Assembly: GCA_018644665.1 (NCBI GenBank)
Contig: JABGQA010000094.1
Span: 124,001-188,000 of the forward strand
Origin: Candidatus Poribacteria bacterium
Lineage (GTDB): Bacteria; Poribacteria; WGA-4E; GCA-2687025
DNA: 64,000 nucleotides
Direction: 5' to 3'
Positions within the stretch are counted from its first letter, which is position 1. Each line of letters opens with the position of its first letter. Of this stretch, positions 12,388 through 22,489 are shown piece by piece. The position numbers were made by a program, and so were the translations under genes. The notes below the pieces were generated by a model, which saw only the letters and a program-made list of their open reading frames with translations, was not told the DNA's origin and ran no database searches.

Positions 12388-12819
12388 GTGGCCAGACAGT
12401 GGACAGATGCAGACGACGCCTACCTGCGGCAGCATCACCGACGACGCACCAACGCCGAACTCGGCGACGCCCTCGGCCGTTCCGCGGCGGCGGTGGCGTT
12501 CCGACTCTCGTCCGCGGGGTTGGTGCGTCGACGTGCCTGGACAGACGAGGACGATGAGCATCTCAGGCGCCACCACGAGCGCATGGAGAATCACGCGCTG
12601 GCGAAGGCCCTGAAGCGCTCCGAGAATGCGGTCGCGCGGAGGCTGAGCGCCCTCGGGCTCCGGCGGGCGTACCGGTGGACGGCGCAGGCCGACGCCCTCC
12701 TGATCGCCCGCTACAACGGGCTAACGAACGCCGAACTGGCCCGCGAGCTTGGCGCTACCGACGCCGTGATTGCCCACAGGTTGCGCGCCTTGGGCCTGCG
12801 AAGAGGATCCGATGAGTAA
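12388..12819 (+). CDS. Protein of three tandem SANT/Myb-like HTH repeats
   Basis: Three ~46-aa units: [39 protein letters not shown] / [39 protein letters not shown] / [39 protein letters not shown]. Confidence 0.8.
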   Translation: MARQWTDADDAYLRQHHRRRTNAELGDALGRSAAAVAFRLSSAGLVRRRAWTDEDDEHLRRHHERMENHALAKALKRSENAVARRLSALGLRRAYRWTAQADALLIARYNGLTNAELARELGATDAVIAHRLRALGLRRGSDE

Positions 12820-13951
12820 GATCGACCGCGTCGAAGCCTTCCCCGTCGCGTTCCCGTTCCGAGGCGAGTTCAGCACGTCACGGGGCAAGGTCGGGTCTGC
12901 GGCGATGGGCAGGCCTAGCATCGTCCTCAAGCTCACGACCGACGATGGTGTCGTAGGCTGGGGTGAGTCCGTGCCGGTGCGTCAGTGGTCGTACGAGACG
13001 ATGGAGACAGCGTACTCCACGCTCACGCGGTACCTCATCCCCGCCGTCGTAGGCCGCGAGCTGTTCGACGTGGACGGTCTCCACTCGTGCATGGACGTCG
13101 AAATCGCGCCGAGCTACACGCTGGGTCAGCCGATCGCGCGCTCTGGCATCGATATCGCCGTCCACGACGCCATCGGCAAGGTCCTTCGTGTGCCGATACG
13201 TGACTACTGGGGCGCGCGTCGACGAGACCGCATTGCCCTGTCGTGGACGGTGGCGGTTTCCGACATAAGCGCGGTGGAGGCGTCCGTCAATGAGGGGCAG
13301 GCGGCTGGCTACGCGAACTTCAACGTCAAGGTCGGCCACGAGTCGGACCCCGGCTTCGACGTCGAAATGTCCCGACGCGTCCGCGAGTTGGCCCCCGACG
13401 CGTTCCTATGGGCCGACGCCAACGGCGGGTACTCCGTGGCGACGGCATCGCGTGTGGCGCGGCAATTGGCGGACGTCGGCGTCGACGTGTTGGAGCAACC
13501 CCTGCCACCCAACGCGCTCAACGGTTATGCGGAGCTGCGGCACGTGCGCGCGTTGCCCATCACCGTCGACGAGGGCGTCATCACTCCGCGCGATGTGATC
13601 GAGATGATCCGACTCGACGTGATCGACGGGGTCGCGATGAAGCCCGCGCGCGTCGGTGGGTTGCTCCCGCAGCGCCGGATGATCGAGATCGTGCAGGACG
13701 CCGGCCTTATCTTCCTAGGTAGCGGCCTTACCGACCCGGATATCGGCTTCGCTGCGAGCGTGCAGGTATATGCGGCATACGGGTTGGCCTACCCCGCCGC
13801 GCTGAACGGCCCGCAGTTCCTCGACGCGACAATTGCGTCCTCTGGCGTCCGCGTGGAGGCCGGCGAAGCGGTCGTCCCGACCGGCCACGGTCTCGGTGTG
13901 ACCATCGACGAGGACAGGCTCGCGTCGCTCGCGCTAGACCTAGGCCTGTGA
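12812..13951 (+). CDS. Mandelate racemase/muconate lactonizing enzyme family (enolase superfamily)
   Basis: NFNVKVGHESDPG (KxK-like), LWADANGGY, EQPLPPNALNGYAELR, ITVDEGVITPRD. ATG overlaps the stop of the preceding gene. Confidence 0.9.
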   Translation: MSKIDRVEAFPVAFPFRGEFSTSRGKVGSAAMGRPSIVLKLTTDDGVVGWGESVPVRQWSYETMETAYSTLTRYLIPAVVGRELFDVDGLHSCMDVEIAPSYTLGQPIARSGIDIAVHDAIGKVLRVPIRDYWGARRRDRIALSWTVAVSDISAVEASVNEGQAAGYANFNVKVGHESDPGFDVEMSRRVRELAPDAFLWADANGGYSVATASRVARQLADVGVDVLEQPLPPNALNGYAELRHVRALPITVDEGVITPRDVIEMIRLDVIDGVAMKPARVGGLLPQRRMIEIVQDAGLIFLGSGLTDPDIGFAASVQVYAAYGLAYPAALNGPQFLDATIASSGVRVEAGEAVVPTGHGLGVTIDEDRLASLALDLGL

Positions 13952-14001
13952 CCCCATCGCGGTTACGATTCAGCTAGACTACGCACCTAGGGAGCCTCGT
14001 C

Positions 14002-15351
14002 ATGGCACAGGGCGATGCGCGCGAGATCGCGGCCGCGCCAACGGCATCGACGCTCGCGGCCTTGATCGACGCCGCGAAGGTCGACAAGTGCACCCATTGC
14101 GGCTTCTGCCTCCCTACGTGTCCGACGTACGACCAACTCGGCCTCGAGATGGACTCGCCCCGCGGACGCCTGTACCTGATGAAGGCCGTGTTGGAGGGCA
14201 GGTCGCAGCCGGATGACCGGTTCCGCACGCACATGTACCGCTGTCTCGAGTGCAGGGCATGCGAAACGGCGTGCCCCTCCGGCGTGCCGTTCGGTGTAGT
14301 CATGGAACAGGCGCGAGCCGTGTACGAACGCACGGGAGACCGCTCTCCTTGGCAGCGTTGGCTGATGCGCCTCGCGTTCGACGGGCTACTCCCCCGGCCT
14401 GGCCGGCTGCGCGCAATGTTCCGCCTACTCTGGATCTACCAGCGCCTGAGAATCGACGTAGCTCTGCGCGCTACGCGGCTCGACAAGCTGCTGGGCCGCA
14501 TGGGCGCCATGGCGACGCTTCTGCCGCGCATCCCCGACCCGAAGTTGCAGGATGAACTGCTGGAAGTCACGCCCGCAGTCGGCGAGCGGCGGTACCGCGT
14601 CGGGTTCGTCGCCGGATGCGTGATGAAGCCGATGTTCGCGGACGTGAACCTCGCTACGGTGCGCGTGCTGGCTGAGAATGGCTGCGAGGTGGTCACGCCG
14701 GCCGCGCAGACGTGCTGCGGCGCGCTCCACCTGCATAGCGGCGTGCGCGACACGGCGGAGGGCCTCGCGAGTAAGAACATCGACGTGTTCCTCGGCGAGG
14801 AGTTGGACGCCATCGTCATCAACTCCGCCGGCTGCGGCGCCGCCCTCAAGGAGTATGGCGAACTCTTCCCGGACGACCCCCATCAGCGCGAGCGGGCCGA
14901 GGAGTTCGGCGGAAAGATGCGCGACATCACCGAGTGGCTCGCGGCAATCGGAGTCACGCCGCCGACACACGCGATCGATCGGCGCGTAACCTACGACGAT
15001 CCGTGCCACCTGCTGCACGGGCAAGGCGTTGGCGCGCAGCCGCGTGAGCTGCTGAAGGCCATCCCGGGCATATCGTTCGTGGAGATGCCCGAAGCAGACT
15101 GGTGCTGCGGGAGCGCGGGCATATACAACGTCGTCCAGCCGGAACTGTCGGCCGCGATTCTCGACCGCAAGATGCCACACGTGGCGGCCACGGAAGCGGA
15201 AATCGTGGCCACCGCGAACCCCGGATGCCTCCTGCAACTCCGTGCGGGGGTGCGAGACGCGGGTCTCCCCATGCGCGTGATGCACGTCGTCGAACTGCTC
15301 GACTGGGCATACACCGGCGTAGAGCCGTACTCCCTGCGCGCCGACGTGTGA
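14002..15351 (+). CDS. (Fe-S)-binding oxidoreductase, glycolate oxidase GlcF-like
   Basis: Two 4Fe-4S motifs CTHCGFCLPTCPTY and CLECRACETACPSGV; two CCG domains (TCCGALHLHSG, WCCGSAGIYNVVQPELS). Confidence 0.92.
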   Translation: MAQGDAREIAAAPTASTLAALIDAAKVDKCTHCGFCLPTCPTYDQLGLEMDSPRGRLYLMKAVLEGRSQPDDRFRTHMYRCLECRACETACPSGVPFGVVMEQARAVYERTGDRSPWQRWLMRLAFDGLLPRPGRLRAMFRLLWIYQRLRIDVALRATRLDKLLGRMGAMATLLPRIPDPKLQDELLEVTPAVGERRYRVGFVAGCVMKPMFADVNLATVRVLAENGCEVVTPAAQTCCGALHLHSGVRDTAEGLASKNIDVFLGEELDAIVINSAGCGAALKEYGELFPDDPHQRERAEEFGGKMRDITEWLAAIGVTPPTHAIDRRVTYDDPCHLLHGQGVGAQPRELLKAIPGISFVEMPEADWCCGSAGIYNVVQPELSAAILDRKMPHVAATEAEIVATANPGCLLQLRAGVRDAGLPMRVMHVVELLDWAYTGVEPYSLRADV

Positions 15352-15448
15352 CGGCTCTGCGCCGAGCTTGCCGGAGCGACGACGATTGCGGGACAATTGG
15401 GGCTGCGAGCGCCCCGTGGCCGACATGTCGCGTGTGAGGAGTTCCAGG

Positions 15449-15691
15449 ATGTCATCGATGAGGGTGCGGCTGACTTTCCCAGGTGGGCTTATCAAGGAGC
15501 CCGTGATCTACAATGTCGGGCAGCGCTACGACATCATAACGAACATCCGGCGCGCCAACGTTGAGGGCGAGGCGGGGTGGGTTGTGATGGAGATGAGCGG
15601 TTCCGACACGGGCCTGGACGACGCCGTGGCGTACCTGCGCGAGGTGGGCGTTGAGGTCGAGCCCGTAGGCGGCGATGTTGTCGCCAGCTAG
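15449..15691 (+). CDS. Stand-alone NIL domain protein
   Basis: MRVRLTFPGGLIKEPVIYNVGQRYDIITNIRRANVEGEAGWVVMEMSGSDTGLDDAVAYLREVGVEVEPV resembles the NIL/ferredoxin-like domain. Confidence 0.78.
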   Translation: MSSMRVRLTFPGGLIKEPVIYNVGQRYDIITNIRRANVEGEAGWVVMEMSGSDTGLDDAVAYLREVGVEVEPVGGDVVAS

Positions 15692-15729
15692 CGGTCAGAC
15701 GCGTCTCCGCCGGGATAGGGAGGGCCCAC

Positions 15730-16605
15730 ATGCCACGACGTGATTACTACGATGTGCTAGGCGTGGCCCGCGACGCCGCTCCCGACGACATCAAGAAGGC
15801 TTACCGCAAGCTCGCCGTGCGGCACCACCCGGACAAGAACAAGGGCGACGCGAAGGCAGAGGCCAAGTTCAAGGATGCCTCCGAGGCGTACGCAGTGCTT
15901 GGCGACCCCGCAGAGCGCCGCAAGTACGACATGACGTCCCGAGCGGGCAACTTCCGGCAGTACGACTTCGGCGGGTTCGAGAGCAACGACGACATCTTCT
16001 CCCGCTTCGGCGACGTGTTCGGCGATCTTGTGGGAGGCATGCGCGGGCGTCGCGCGCCATCCAACGCGTACGGCGCCACGACGCCGCGCAAGGGCGAGGA
16101 CTTCCTGCACGAGATCACGATCGACTTCCTGGAAGCCGTCAAGGGCGTCGAGAAAGTGCTCGCTGTTACGAGCGCGGACGAGACGCGGCGCATACGGCTC
16201 AAGGTCCCGCCTGGCCTGAAGTCCGGCAGAATGCTGCGGATGAAGGGCGAGGGCTATCCCGGCGCCAACGGCGGCCCGTGCGGCGACCTCCGCGTGACGG
16301 TCCACGTGCGAGACGACCCACGCTTCACGCTTGACGGCAAGGACATCGTCACCGACGTGCGCGTGCCGTTCACAACCGCCATCCTGGGCGGGAAGATCCT
16401 GGTCGACACGCCCAACGGCGCGATAATGTTGACGATCCCCAAGGGCACGCAGTCGGGGAAGTATCTGCGACTCGCCGGCCAGGGCGTTCCCGCGGCAACG
16501 GGGACGGGGAGCCTGCGCGCCCGCGTCCTCATCACTGTCCCCGACACGCTCGGCCCTGAGGCCGAGTCGCTCGTTCGCAAGCTCGCCGACATCGCCGCCG
16601 AATGA
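15730..16605 (+). CDS. DnaJ-class chaperone, CbpA-like (no zinc-finger domain)
   Basis: J-domain DYYDVLGVARDAAPDDIKKAYRKLAVRHHPDKNKGD with HPD; C-terminal DnaJ substrate-binding domain (GLKSGRMLRMKGEGYPG, VPFTTAILGGKILVDTPNG). Confidence 0.94.
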   Translation: MPRRDYYDVLGVARDAAPDDIKKAYRKLAVRHHPDKNKGDAKAEAKFKDASEAYAVLGDPAERRKYDMTSRAGNFRQYDFGGFESNDDIFSRFGDVFGDLVGGMRGRRAPSNAYGATTPRKGEDFLHEITIDFLEAVKGVEKVLAVTSADETRRIRLKVPPGLKSGRMLRMKGEGYPGANGGPCGDLRVTVHVRDDPRFTLDGKDIVTDVRVPFTTAILGGKILVDTPNGAIMLTIPKGTQSGKYLRLAGQGVPAATGTGSLRARVLITVPDTLGPEAESLVRKLADIAAE

Positions 16606-16659
16606 CGCCAAGCCGACAGCGAGACGGACGCCCGTGCGTCGCGCGACCCCCACGTTCCA

Positions 16660-18030
16660 ATGCGCCGGGAGCCGACAGCTAACGTGAGCGAACCTCTGAA
16701 TATCCTGCTCATCGCCGTCGACACGCTTCGGGCGAAGCAGTTGACGTCCTACGGCTATGACCGCCCCACGACTCCCGCAGCCGACGCCCTCGCCGCCGAA
16801 GGCGTATTGTTCGAGGACATGGTCTGTTCGGGGATTCCGACGCACCCGTCCTTCACGACGCTCTACACCGGCCAGCATCCGATGACGCACGGGATCGTTG
16901 CGCATGGCGGCGACGCCGTTCTCGACAGGCGCGCGCCGATGCTGCCGGAAATCCTGCTGCGCGCGGGATGGACGACATGCGCCGTAGACAATCTGGGGTC
17001 GGCCCGGCCATGGTTCCAGCGCGGCTACGAGTTCTACATCGACCCCTCACGCAAGCGCTCTCTGGGCCTGATGGTGACGGCGGAGCAGCAGAACGCCCGG
17101 GCGGTTGAGTTCCTCCGTCACCAGGGCCAGGAGCAGTTCTTCCTCTTCGTCCACTACTGGGACCCCCACACGCCGTATCTTCCGCCCGTGTCCCACCGAG
17201 AGTTGTTCTACGATGGGGATGCGAAGCGCGCTTCCGACCCGGCCGACCGCTCGCTGGACGAACTCTGGCAGCACCCGCTCGGCAAGGCGTGGCGCGATAC
17301 GTGGTTCCGATCCCTGGGCGGTCGCATCACCGACGCCGACTACGTGCGCGCGCTCTACGACGCGAGCGTGCGCTACGCCGACGACGGGATCGCGAGACTG
17401 CTCGATGAGTTGGCATCGCTCGGGCTCGACGAGCGCACTCTCGTGGTGCTCATGGGGGACCACGGCGAGTGCCTTGGTGAGCACGGTGTGTGGTACGACC
17501 ACCACGGGCTCTACGAAGAGAACATCCACGTGCCGTTCATCATGAGGGCGCCCGGCGTGCTCCCCGCTGGCGAGCGCGTTGAGCGGACCGTGCGTACGAT
17601 GGACATCGCGCCCACGGTCCTCGAACTGGCCGGCCTAGAAGCGCCCGACGAGATGGACGGATCAAGCATGGTGCCGCTCGTCGACCCGACCGCCGATACG
17701 GAGTACGGCGGCAGCGACACGGTCATCACCGCCGAGTGCACCTGGCAGGCCAAGTGGTCCATACGGACGCCGGGTCATAAGTTCATCCGCGCGCGCTCGA
17801 TCGACTTCTACGGCTCCCCGGAACTCGAACTCTATGACCGACGTGCGGACCCCGCGGAGACAACAGACATCGCGACGACAGCGCCGGACGTCGCGGAGGA
17901 CCTGGAAGCTGAACTCGAGGACTGGATCGCTCGCGAAGTGAGCCGACTTGGGCGCACCGGCGACCCGGTTACGGAACAGGGCCGCGAGAAGTTCGGCGAC
18001 AGGTGGGCCGCCGCCGAGGCCGCTGGGTAG
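16660..18030 (+). CDS. Sulfatase-like hydrolase (alkaline phosphatase superfamily), non-canonical active site
   Basis: NILLIAVDTLRAKQLTSYGYDRPTTPAADALAAEGVLFEDM; GDHGECLGEHGVWYDHHGLYEENIHVPFIMRAPG; active-site segment GIPTHPSFTTLYTG. Confidence 0.9.
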   Translation: MRREPTANVSEPLNILLIAVDTLRAKQLTSYGYDRPTTPAADALAAEGVLFEDMVCSGIPTHPSFTTLYTGQHPMTHGIVAHGGDAVLDRRAPMLPEILLRAGWTTCAVDNLGSARPWFQRGYEFYIDPSRKRSLGLMVTAEQQNARAVEFLRHQGQEQFFLFVHYWDPHTPYLPPVSHRELFYDGDAKRASDPADRSLDELWQHPLGKAWRDTWFRSLGGRITDADYVRALYDASVRYADDGIARLLDELASLGLDERTLVVLMGDHGECLGEHGVWYDHHGLYEENIHVPFIMRAPGVLPAGERVERTVRTMDIAPTVLELAGLEAPDEMDGSSMVPLVDPTADTEYGGSDTVITAECTWQAKWSIRTPGHKFIRARSIDFYGSPELELYDRRADPAETTDIATTAPDVAEDLEAELEDWIAREVSRLGRTGDPVTEQGREKFGDRWAAAEAAG

Positions 18031-18053
18031 CGCATCGCCACGGGAGGGTACGC

Positions 18054-19472
18054 ATGAACGTCATCGTCATCGTTGCCGACAGCCTGCGCGCGGACCACGT
18101 CGGTTGCCACCCAGACGTCACGTCCTACCACGGTCGCGCCGTGGAGACCCCGAACCTGGATGCGCTCGCGGCCGAGGGCACGCTCTTCACGCACGCGTAT
18201 GCCGAGAGCTTGCCTACCATGCCGACGCGTCACACCTGGTGGACGGGACGCACGCAGTTCCCCTTCCGAGGCTGGCAGCCGTTCGAGAACACGGACTTCC
18301 TCCTCGCCGAGATGCTCTGGGACAAGGGGTACACGAGCGCTCTTGTTACGGACGTCTACCACATGCACAAGCCGGTGTACAACTGCGGTCGCGGCTTCGA
18401 CACGGTATCGTGGATACGGGGTCAGGAGTACGACCCGTGGGTCGTCGACGATGCTCCGGTCGACATCGAGCGCTGGCACCGTCTTCGCGACGACGACACG
18501 GACGGGTTGTGGCGGCCACGCTTCGAGCAGTACATGCGTAACCGCAGCACGTTCGAGCAGGAGGAAGACTGGTTCGCTCCGCGAGTCACGAAGGAAGCCA
18601 TACGCTGGTTAGACCACCAGACCAAGGAGGTCGGAAAGCGCGACGACCTGTTCCTCTGGGTGGACTACTTCGACCCGCACGAGCCGTGGGATCCGCCGGA
18701 GCCGTTCTGGAGCATGTATCAGGATCCCTCGTACACCGGCCAGGACATCATCGACCCGGTGGCCGGCGTCACCGAAGGCTACCTCACCGACGACGAGACG
18801 CAACGAGTCAAGTCGCTGTACGCGGGCGAAGTGACGTTCGTCGACAAGTGGATCGGCGTCCTACTGGACCACGTCCGCGACCTAGGCCTGTACGACGACA
18901 CGCTCATCATCCATCTGTCGGACCATGGGGAGCCGTTCGGCGAGCACGGCATCATCCGCAAGGCGCGGCCCTGGGCGTATGAGGAACTGGCGCGCATCCC
19001 GTGGATCATGCGTCTGCCCGGCGGCGAGCACGGCGGACAGATGCTGGACGCGCTCGTACAGCCACGAGACCTACTGCCTACGCTTCTCGACGCGCTCGGT
19101 ATCGGTGGCGACATCGTCCTACCGTTCCGAGCCCCCCGCGCGACGACGCAGCTCTTCCCGCAAGACATGGTGACCGACTCACACAATGTCGCGCTCCATG
19201 GAGAGAGCGTGCTTCCGTTGATACGCGGAGAGAGCGGAGCGCTGCGCGACTTCGCGTTCACCGGTCACCACGCGCAGCAGTGGGCAGTGCGCAACCATAT
19301 CTGGACGGTCGTGATAAACATCAACGAGAAGGCCGGCCGCCTTGGGTCGCCGTACGAGCTGTACGAGCGGCGCAACGACCCGGGCGAGCACGACGACCGC
19401 GCCGCGGACCTCCCCGAAGTCGTGGATATATTCGAGCTCGCGGTGCGTCGCTACGTCGGCCACTTGCGCTAG
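18054..19472 (+). CDS. Sulfatase-like hydrolase (alkaline phosphatase superfamily), non-canonical active site
   Basis: NVIVIVADSLRADHVGCHPDV; LSDHGEPFGEHGIIRK; active-site segment SLPTMPTRHTWWTGR. Confidence 0.9.
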   Translation: MNVIVIVADSLRADHVGCHPDVTSYHGRAVETPNLDALAAEGTLFTHAYAESLPTMPTRHTWWTGRTQFPFRGWQPFENTDFLLAEMLWDKGYTSALVTDVYHMHKPVYNCGRGFDTVSWIRGQEYDPWVVDDAPVDIERWHRLRDDDTDGLWRPRFEQYMRNRSTFEQEEDWFAPRVTKEAIRWLDHQTKEVGKRDDLFLWVDYFDPHEPWDPPEPFWSMYQDPSYTGQDIIDPVAGVTEGYLTDDETQRVKSLYAGEVTFVDKWIGVLLDHVRDLGLYDDTLIIHLSDHGEPFGEHGIIRKARPWAYEELARIPWIMRLPGGEHGGQMLDALVQPRDLLPTLLDALGIGGDIVLPFRAPRATTQLFPQDMVTDSHNVALHGESVLPLIRGESGALRDFAFTGHHAQQWAVRNHIWTVVININEKAGRLGSPYELYERRNDPGEHDDRAADLPEVVDIFELAVRRYVGHLR

Positions 19473-19542
19473 ACGGCGAGCGGGCCGACCCCGTGGCATA
19501 GCGCATTGACAGTCCGCATGCCGCCGCCTACTATCAGAGTGA

Positions 19543-19622
19543 ACGCCGGGGTGTCCATCCATCGATGGGCTGAGAGCACACCCGTAGCACCTGATCCGGG
19601 TAATGCCGGCGAAGGGAGTATA
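19543..19622 (+). promoter_or_regulatory. TPP riboswitch (THI element)
   Basis: Contains GGGGTG...GGGCTGAGAGCACACCCGTAGCACCTGATCCGGGTAATGCCGGCGAAGGGAG, matching the conserved CUGAGA...ACCUGAUCuGGGUAAUgCCaGCGAAGGGA core; immediately upstream of thi genes. Confidence 0.97.
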
Positions 19623-19676
19623 GATGTCCTTCCGCGACGCGACGCTGCCCTCACACACCCAACCGAATGGCGCCGC

Positions 19677-20807
19677 ATGAGTCGACAGCGGGTCATTGTG
19701 ATCGGCGGAGGAGTGTGCGGCCTCGGTGTTGGGTGGAAGCTCGCGGCGGCGGGAGCTGACGTCACCGTATTCGACCGCGGCAAAGCCGGCCGCGAGTCCA
19801 CCTGGGCGGCCGCAGGGATGCTGTGTCCCCAGATGGAACTGCGACCGCAGGAAGAGGACATCTCCGCGCTCGGGCTCGAGAGCATGAAACGCTGGCGCGC
19901 GTTCGCCGCAGATCTCGAAGCCGACAGCGACATCCCGCTCCACTACCGCGACGAGGGCACGCTGTTCATTTCCGCCGACCAGGACGCGGCTGAGCAGCTC
20001 CGCTTCCTGCACGATCACCAGATCGAGCTCGGAATGCCCGTCGAGTGGCTCAGCGGAGCCGAGGTGCGGGAGCGCGAGCCGTACATCTCGCACAACGTCG
20101 TCGCCGGCCTCGTGTGCCTGGACGACCACCACATCGACTGCCGGGGCATGACGCGGGCCCTTGCCGAGGCGTTCGTGCGCCGCGGGGGGGACCTGCGTGA
20201 GGACGCTCCCGTGGATGGCGTCGTCGTCGATGACGCGCGTCTGACGGGCGTACGGGTCAACGGCGAGGTGATCCCCGCGGATGCAGTCGTCGTTGCCGCC
20301 GGGACATGGTCGGGGATGCTCGACGGCCTCGGCGGCGACGTGAAGCCGCCCGTGCGGCCCGTCAAGGGCCAGATGCTGATGCTGCGCCAGCCTGACGAGC
20401 GCATCCTCAGCCACTGCATCTGGGCGCGTTCGTCGCGTGACTTCTGCTACATGGTGCCGAAGGCGGACGGGACGCTTCTGATCGGCGCGACCGTCGAGGA
20501 AGTGGGCTACAACAAGGACGTGACCGCGGGCGCGGTGCTCGACATGCTCCGCGCTGCATGGGGCGTGTTGCCGTCCGTGTACGACCTGCCCATCATCGAG
20601 ACGTGGGCGGGGTTGCGCCCCGCGAGCCGGGACGGCGCGCCCGTACTCGGCGCCACCGACGTGGACGGGCTGTTCATGGCGACCGGCCACTTCCGCAACG
20701 GCATACTGTTCGCGCCGGTGACGGCGGAGGATGTCGCCCACGCGGTCTTGACCGGCGAAACGACGGCCACGATAGCTCCGTACGGCCTCGGCAGATTCGC
20801 CGCGTAG
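19677..20807 (+). CDS. thiO: Glycine oxidase, thiazole biosynthesis
   Basis: FAD motif VIVIGGGVCGLGVGWKLAAAGADVTVFDRG; GRESTWAAAGMLCPQMEL; WAGLRPASRDGAPVLG, GHFRNGILFAPVTAE; downstream of the TPP riboswitch and followed by thiS/thiG. Confidence 0.94.
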   Translation: MSRQRVIVIGGGVCGLGVGWKLAAAGADVTVFDRGKAGRESTWAAAGMLCPQMELRPQEEDISALGLESMKRWRAFAADLEADSDIPLHYRDEGTLFISADQDAAEQLRFLHDHQIELGMPVEWLSGAEVREREPYISHNVVAGLVCLDDHHIDCRGMTRALAEAFVRRGGDLREDAPVDGVVVDDARLTGVRVNGEVIPADAVVVAAGTWSGMLDGLGGDVKPPVRPVKGQMLMLRQPDERILSHCIWARSSRDFCYMVPKADGTLLIGATVEEVGYNKDVTAGAVLDMLRAAWGVLPSVYDLPIIETWAGLRPASRDGAPVLGATDVDGLFMATGHFRNGILFAPVTAEDVAHAVLTGETTATIAPYGLGRFAA

Positions 20808-20819
20808 GAAGTCGCCACG

Positions 20820-21023
20820 ATGCGTGTACAGGTCAATGGTGTGGAACGAGAGACCGCCGCGGCCACCGTCGGCGACCTGTTGCGGGAGATGGGTATCGAC
20901 AGCGCGAAGCGGGGATCCGCCGTCGCGATCAACGACTCGGTGGCGCCGCGCGCGGCGTGGGATGAGACAGCGTTGCACGAGGACGACCGTGTAGAGGTCA
21001 TCCGGCCAGTTCAGGGAGGGTAG
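20820..21023 (+). CDS. thiS: Sulfur carrier protein
   Basis: 67-aa beta-grasp protein ending in GG ([10 protein letters not shown]); between thiO and thiG. Confidence 0.93.
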   Translation: MRVQVNGVERETAAATVGDLLREMGIDSAKRGSAVAINDSVAPRAAWDETALHEDDRVEVIRPVQGG

Positions 21024-21030
21024 CGACGCA

Positions 21031-21810
21031 ATGGCGGCCGACACGCTCGGGATAGGTCCGCTGCAGGTCGACTCGCGGCTGTTCGTCGGGTCGTCCAACT
21101 ACCCGAACCTCCAGGTGATGCTGGACGCGATCGCGGCCAGCGGCGCGGAAGTGGTCACCGTGGCCATCCGGCGCGTCGACCTGTCCGATCCGTCCGGCGA
21201 GGGTGTCGTCGACGTCCTGACGCGCGGGGGATACACGCTCCTACCGAATACCGCGGGGTGCTACACCGCGAAGGACGCCGTGCTCACCGCGCAGCTCGCG
21301 CGCGAAGCCCTGGAGACCGACCTGATCAAGCTCGAGGTCATTGGCGACGATCGAACCTTGTTCCCCGACGCCGAGGAGTTGCTGACCGCCACGTCGCAAC
21401 TCATCGCCGACGGGTTCACGGTGCTGCCGTACACGAACGACGATCCGATCGTGGCCCGCAAGCTCATGGATCTCGGCTGCGCTGCGGTGATGCCGCTGGG
21501 CGCCCCGATAGGCTCCGGGCTTGGCATACGCAACCCTCACAACATCGCGATCATCCGCGAGATGATCTCCGTGCCGCTCATCGTCGACGCCGGTGTAGGC
21601 GCGGCATCCGACGCCGCGGTCGCGATGGAACTCGGATGTGACGGCGTGCTGATGAATACGGCCATCGCCGGAGCGCGCGATCCTGTGAAGATGGCTACCG
21701 CGATGAACCTGGCGGTCCGCGCGGGGCGCGCAGGTTTTCTCGCAGGTCGCGTCCCTCGGAAGATGTACGCGACCGCGTCGAGCCCGATCCACGGCGTAAT
21801 CGGCACGTGA
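21031..21810 (+). CDS. thiG: Thiazole synthase
   Basis: [115 protein letters not shown]. Confidence 0.97.
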   Translation: MAADTLGIGPLQVDSRLFVGSSNYPNLQVMLDAIAASGAEVVTVAIRRVDLSDPSGEGVVDVLTRGGYTLLPNTAGCYTAKDAVLTAQLAREALETDLIKLEVIGDDRTLFPDAEELLTATSQLIADGFTVLPYTNDDPIVARKLMDLGCAAVMPLGAPIGSGLGIRNPHNIAIIREMISVPLIVDAGVGAASDAAVAMELGCDGVLMNTAIAGARDPVKMATAMNLAVRAGRAGFLAGRVPRKMYATASSPIHGVIGT

Positions 21811-22424
21811 AGCTGCGGGCGGCGGATCGGCTGTACCTCATCACTGACGCCGGCCGCGCCGCCCACCCACTCGCCCACGTCATTGACGCAGCGTGCGGAG
21901 CCGGCCTACGCCTTGCCCAGATCCGCGACAAGGACCTCGCCGACGACGAATACGCCGCTCAGGCGTCCTCCATGCTGGCGACCGCGCGCGCGAACGGGAC
22001 GCGAATCCTCCTGAACGGTCGTCCCCATCTCGTACGCGTGACGGGCGCCGACGGCGTGCATCTCCCTAGCGCGCGCTCTATCGCAGACGCCCGGGCCGTG
22101 ACTGGGCGAGACGTCCTGGTAGGCTACTCGGCGCACGGCGAGGCGGAACTCCGATACGCGGAGCAAGCTGGGGCCGACTTCGTCACCTTGAGCCCCGTGT
22201 ACCCTACGGCGAGCAAACCCGGCGCGCGCGCCTTGGGATTGCCCGCGTTTGCCGACATGGCCGCGCAGTGCGCCGTGCCCGTGTTCGCGTTGGGCGGCGT
22301 GACTCCGGCTAATGCGGCAGCGTGCCGCGAAGCTGGCGCCTACGGCGTCGCTGTCTGCGGCGCGATCGTGGGGGCCGCGGACCCGGCGTCCGCGACGGCT
22401 GACTTGCTGGAGGCGTCACGATAG
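21807..22424 (+). CDS. thiE: Thiamine phosphate synthase
   Basis: [91 protein letters not shown]. Confidence 0.95.
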   Translation: MKLRAADRLYLITDAGRAAHPLAHVIDAACGAGLRLAQIRDKDLADDEYAAQASSMLATARANGTRILLNGRPHLVRVTGADGVHLPSARSIADARAVTGRDVLVGYSAHGEAELRYAEQAGADFVTLSPVYPTASKPGARALGLPAFADMAAQCAVPVFALGGVTPANAAACREAGAYGVAVCGAIVGAADPASATADLLEASR

Positions 22425-22489
22425 GGGCTCTTCGCGCCGTCACAACGCGTGACGCGCACAACGAACTGGCCGCGGGCGAGTGCCTGGCG

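Noticed and set aside
19179-21098. 639-aa minus-strand ORF opposite thiO and the second sulfatase
   Set aside because: Antisense to clearly homologous genes and to the TPP riboswitch; composition is typical of spurious long frames in high-GC DNA.
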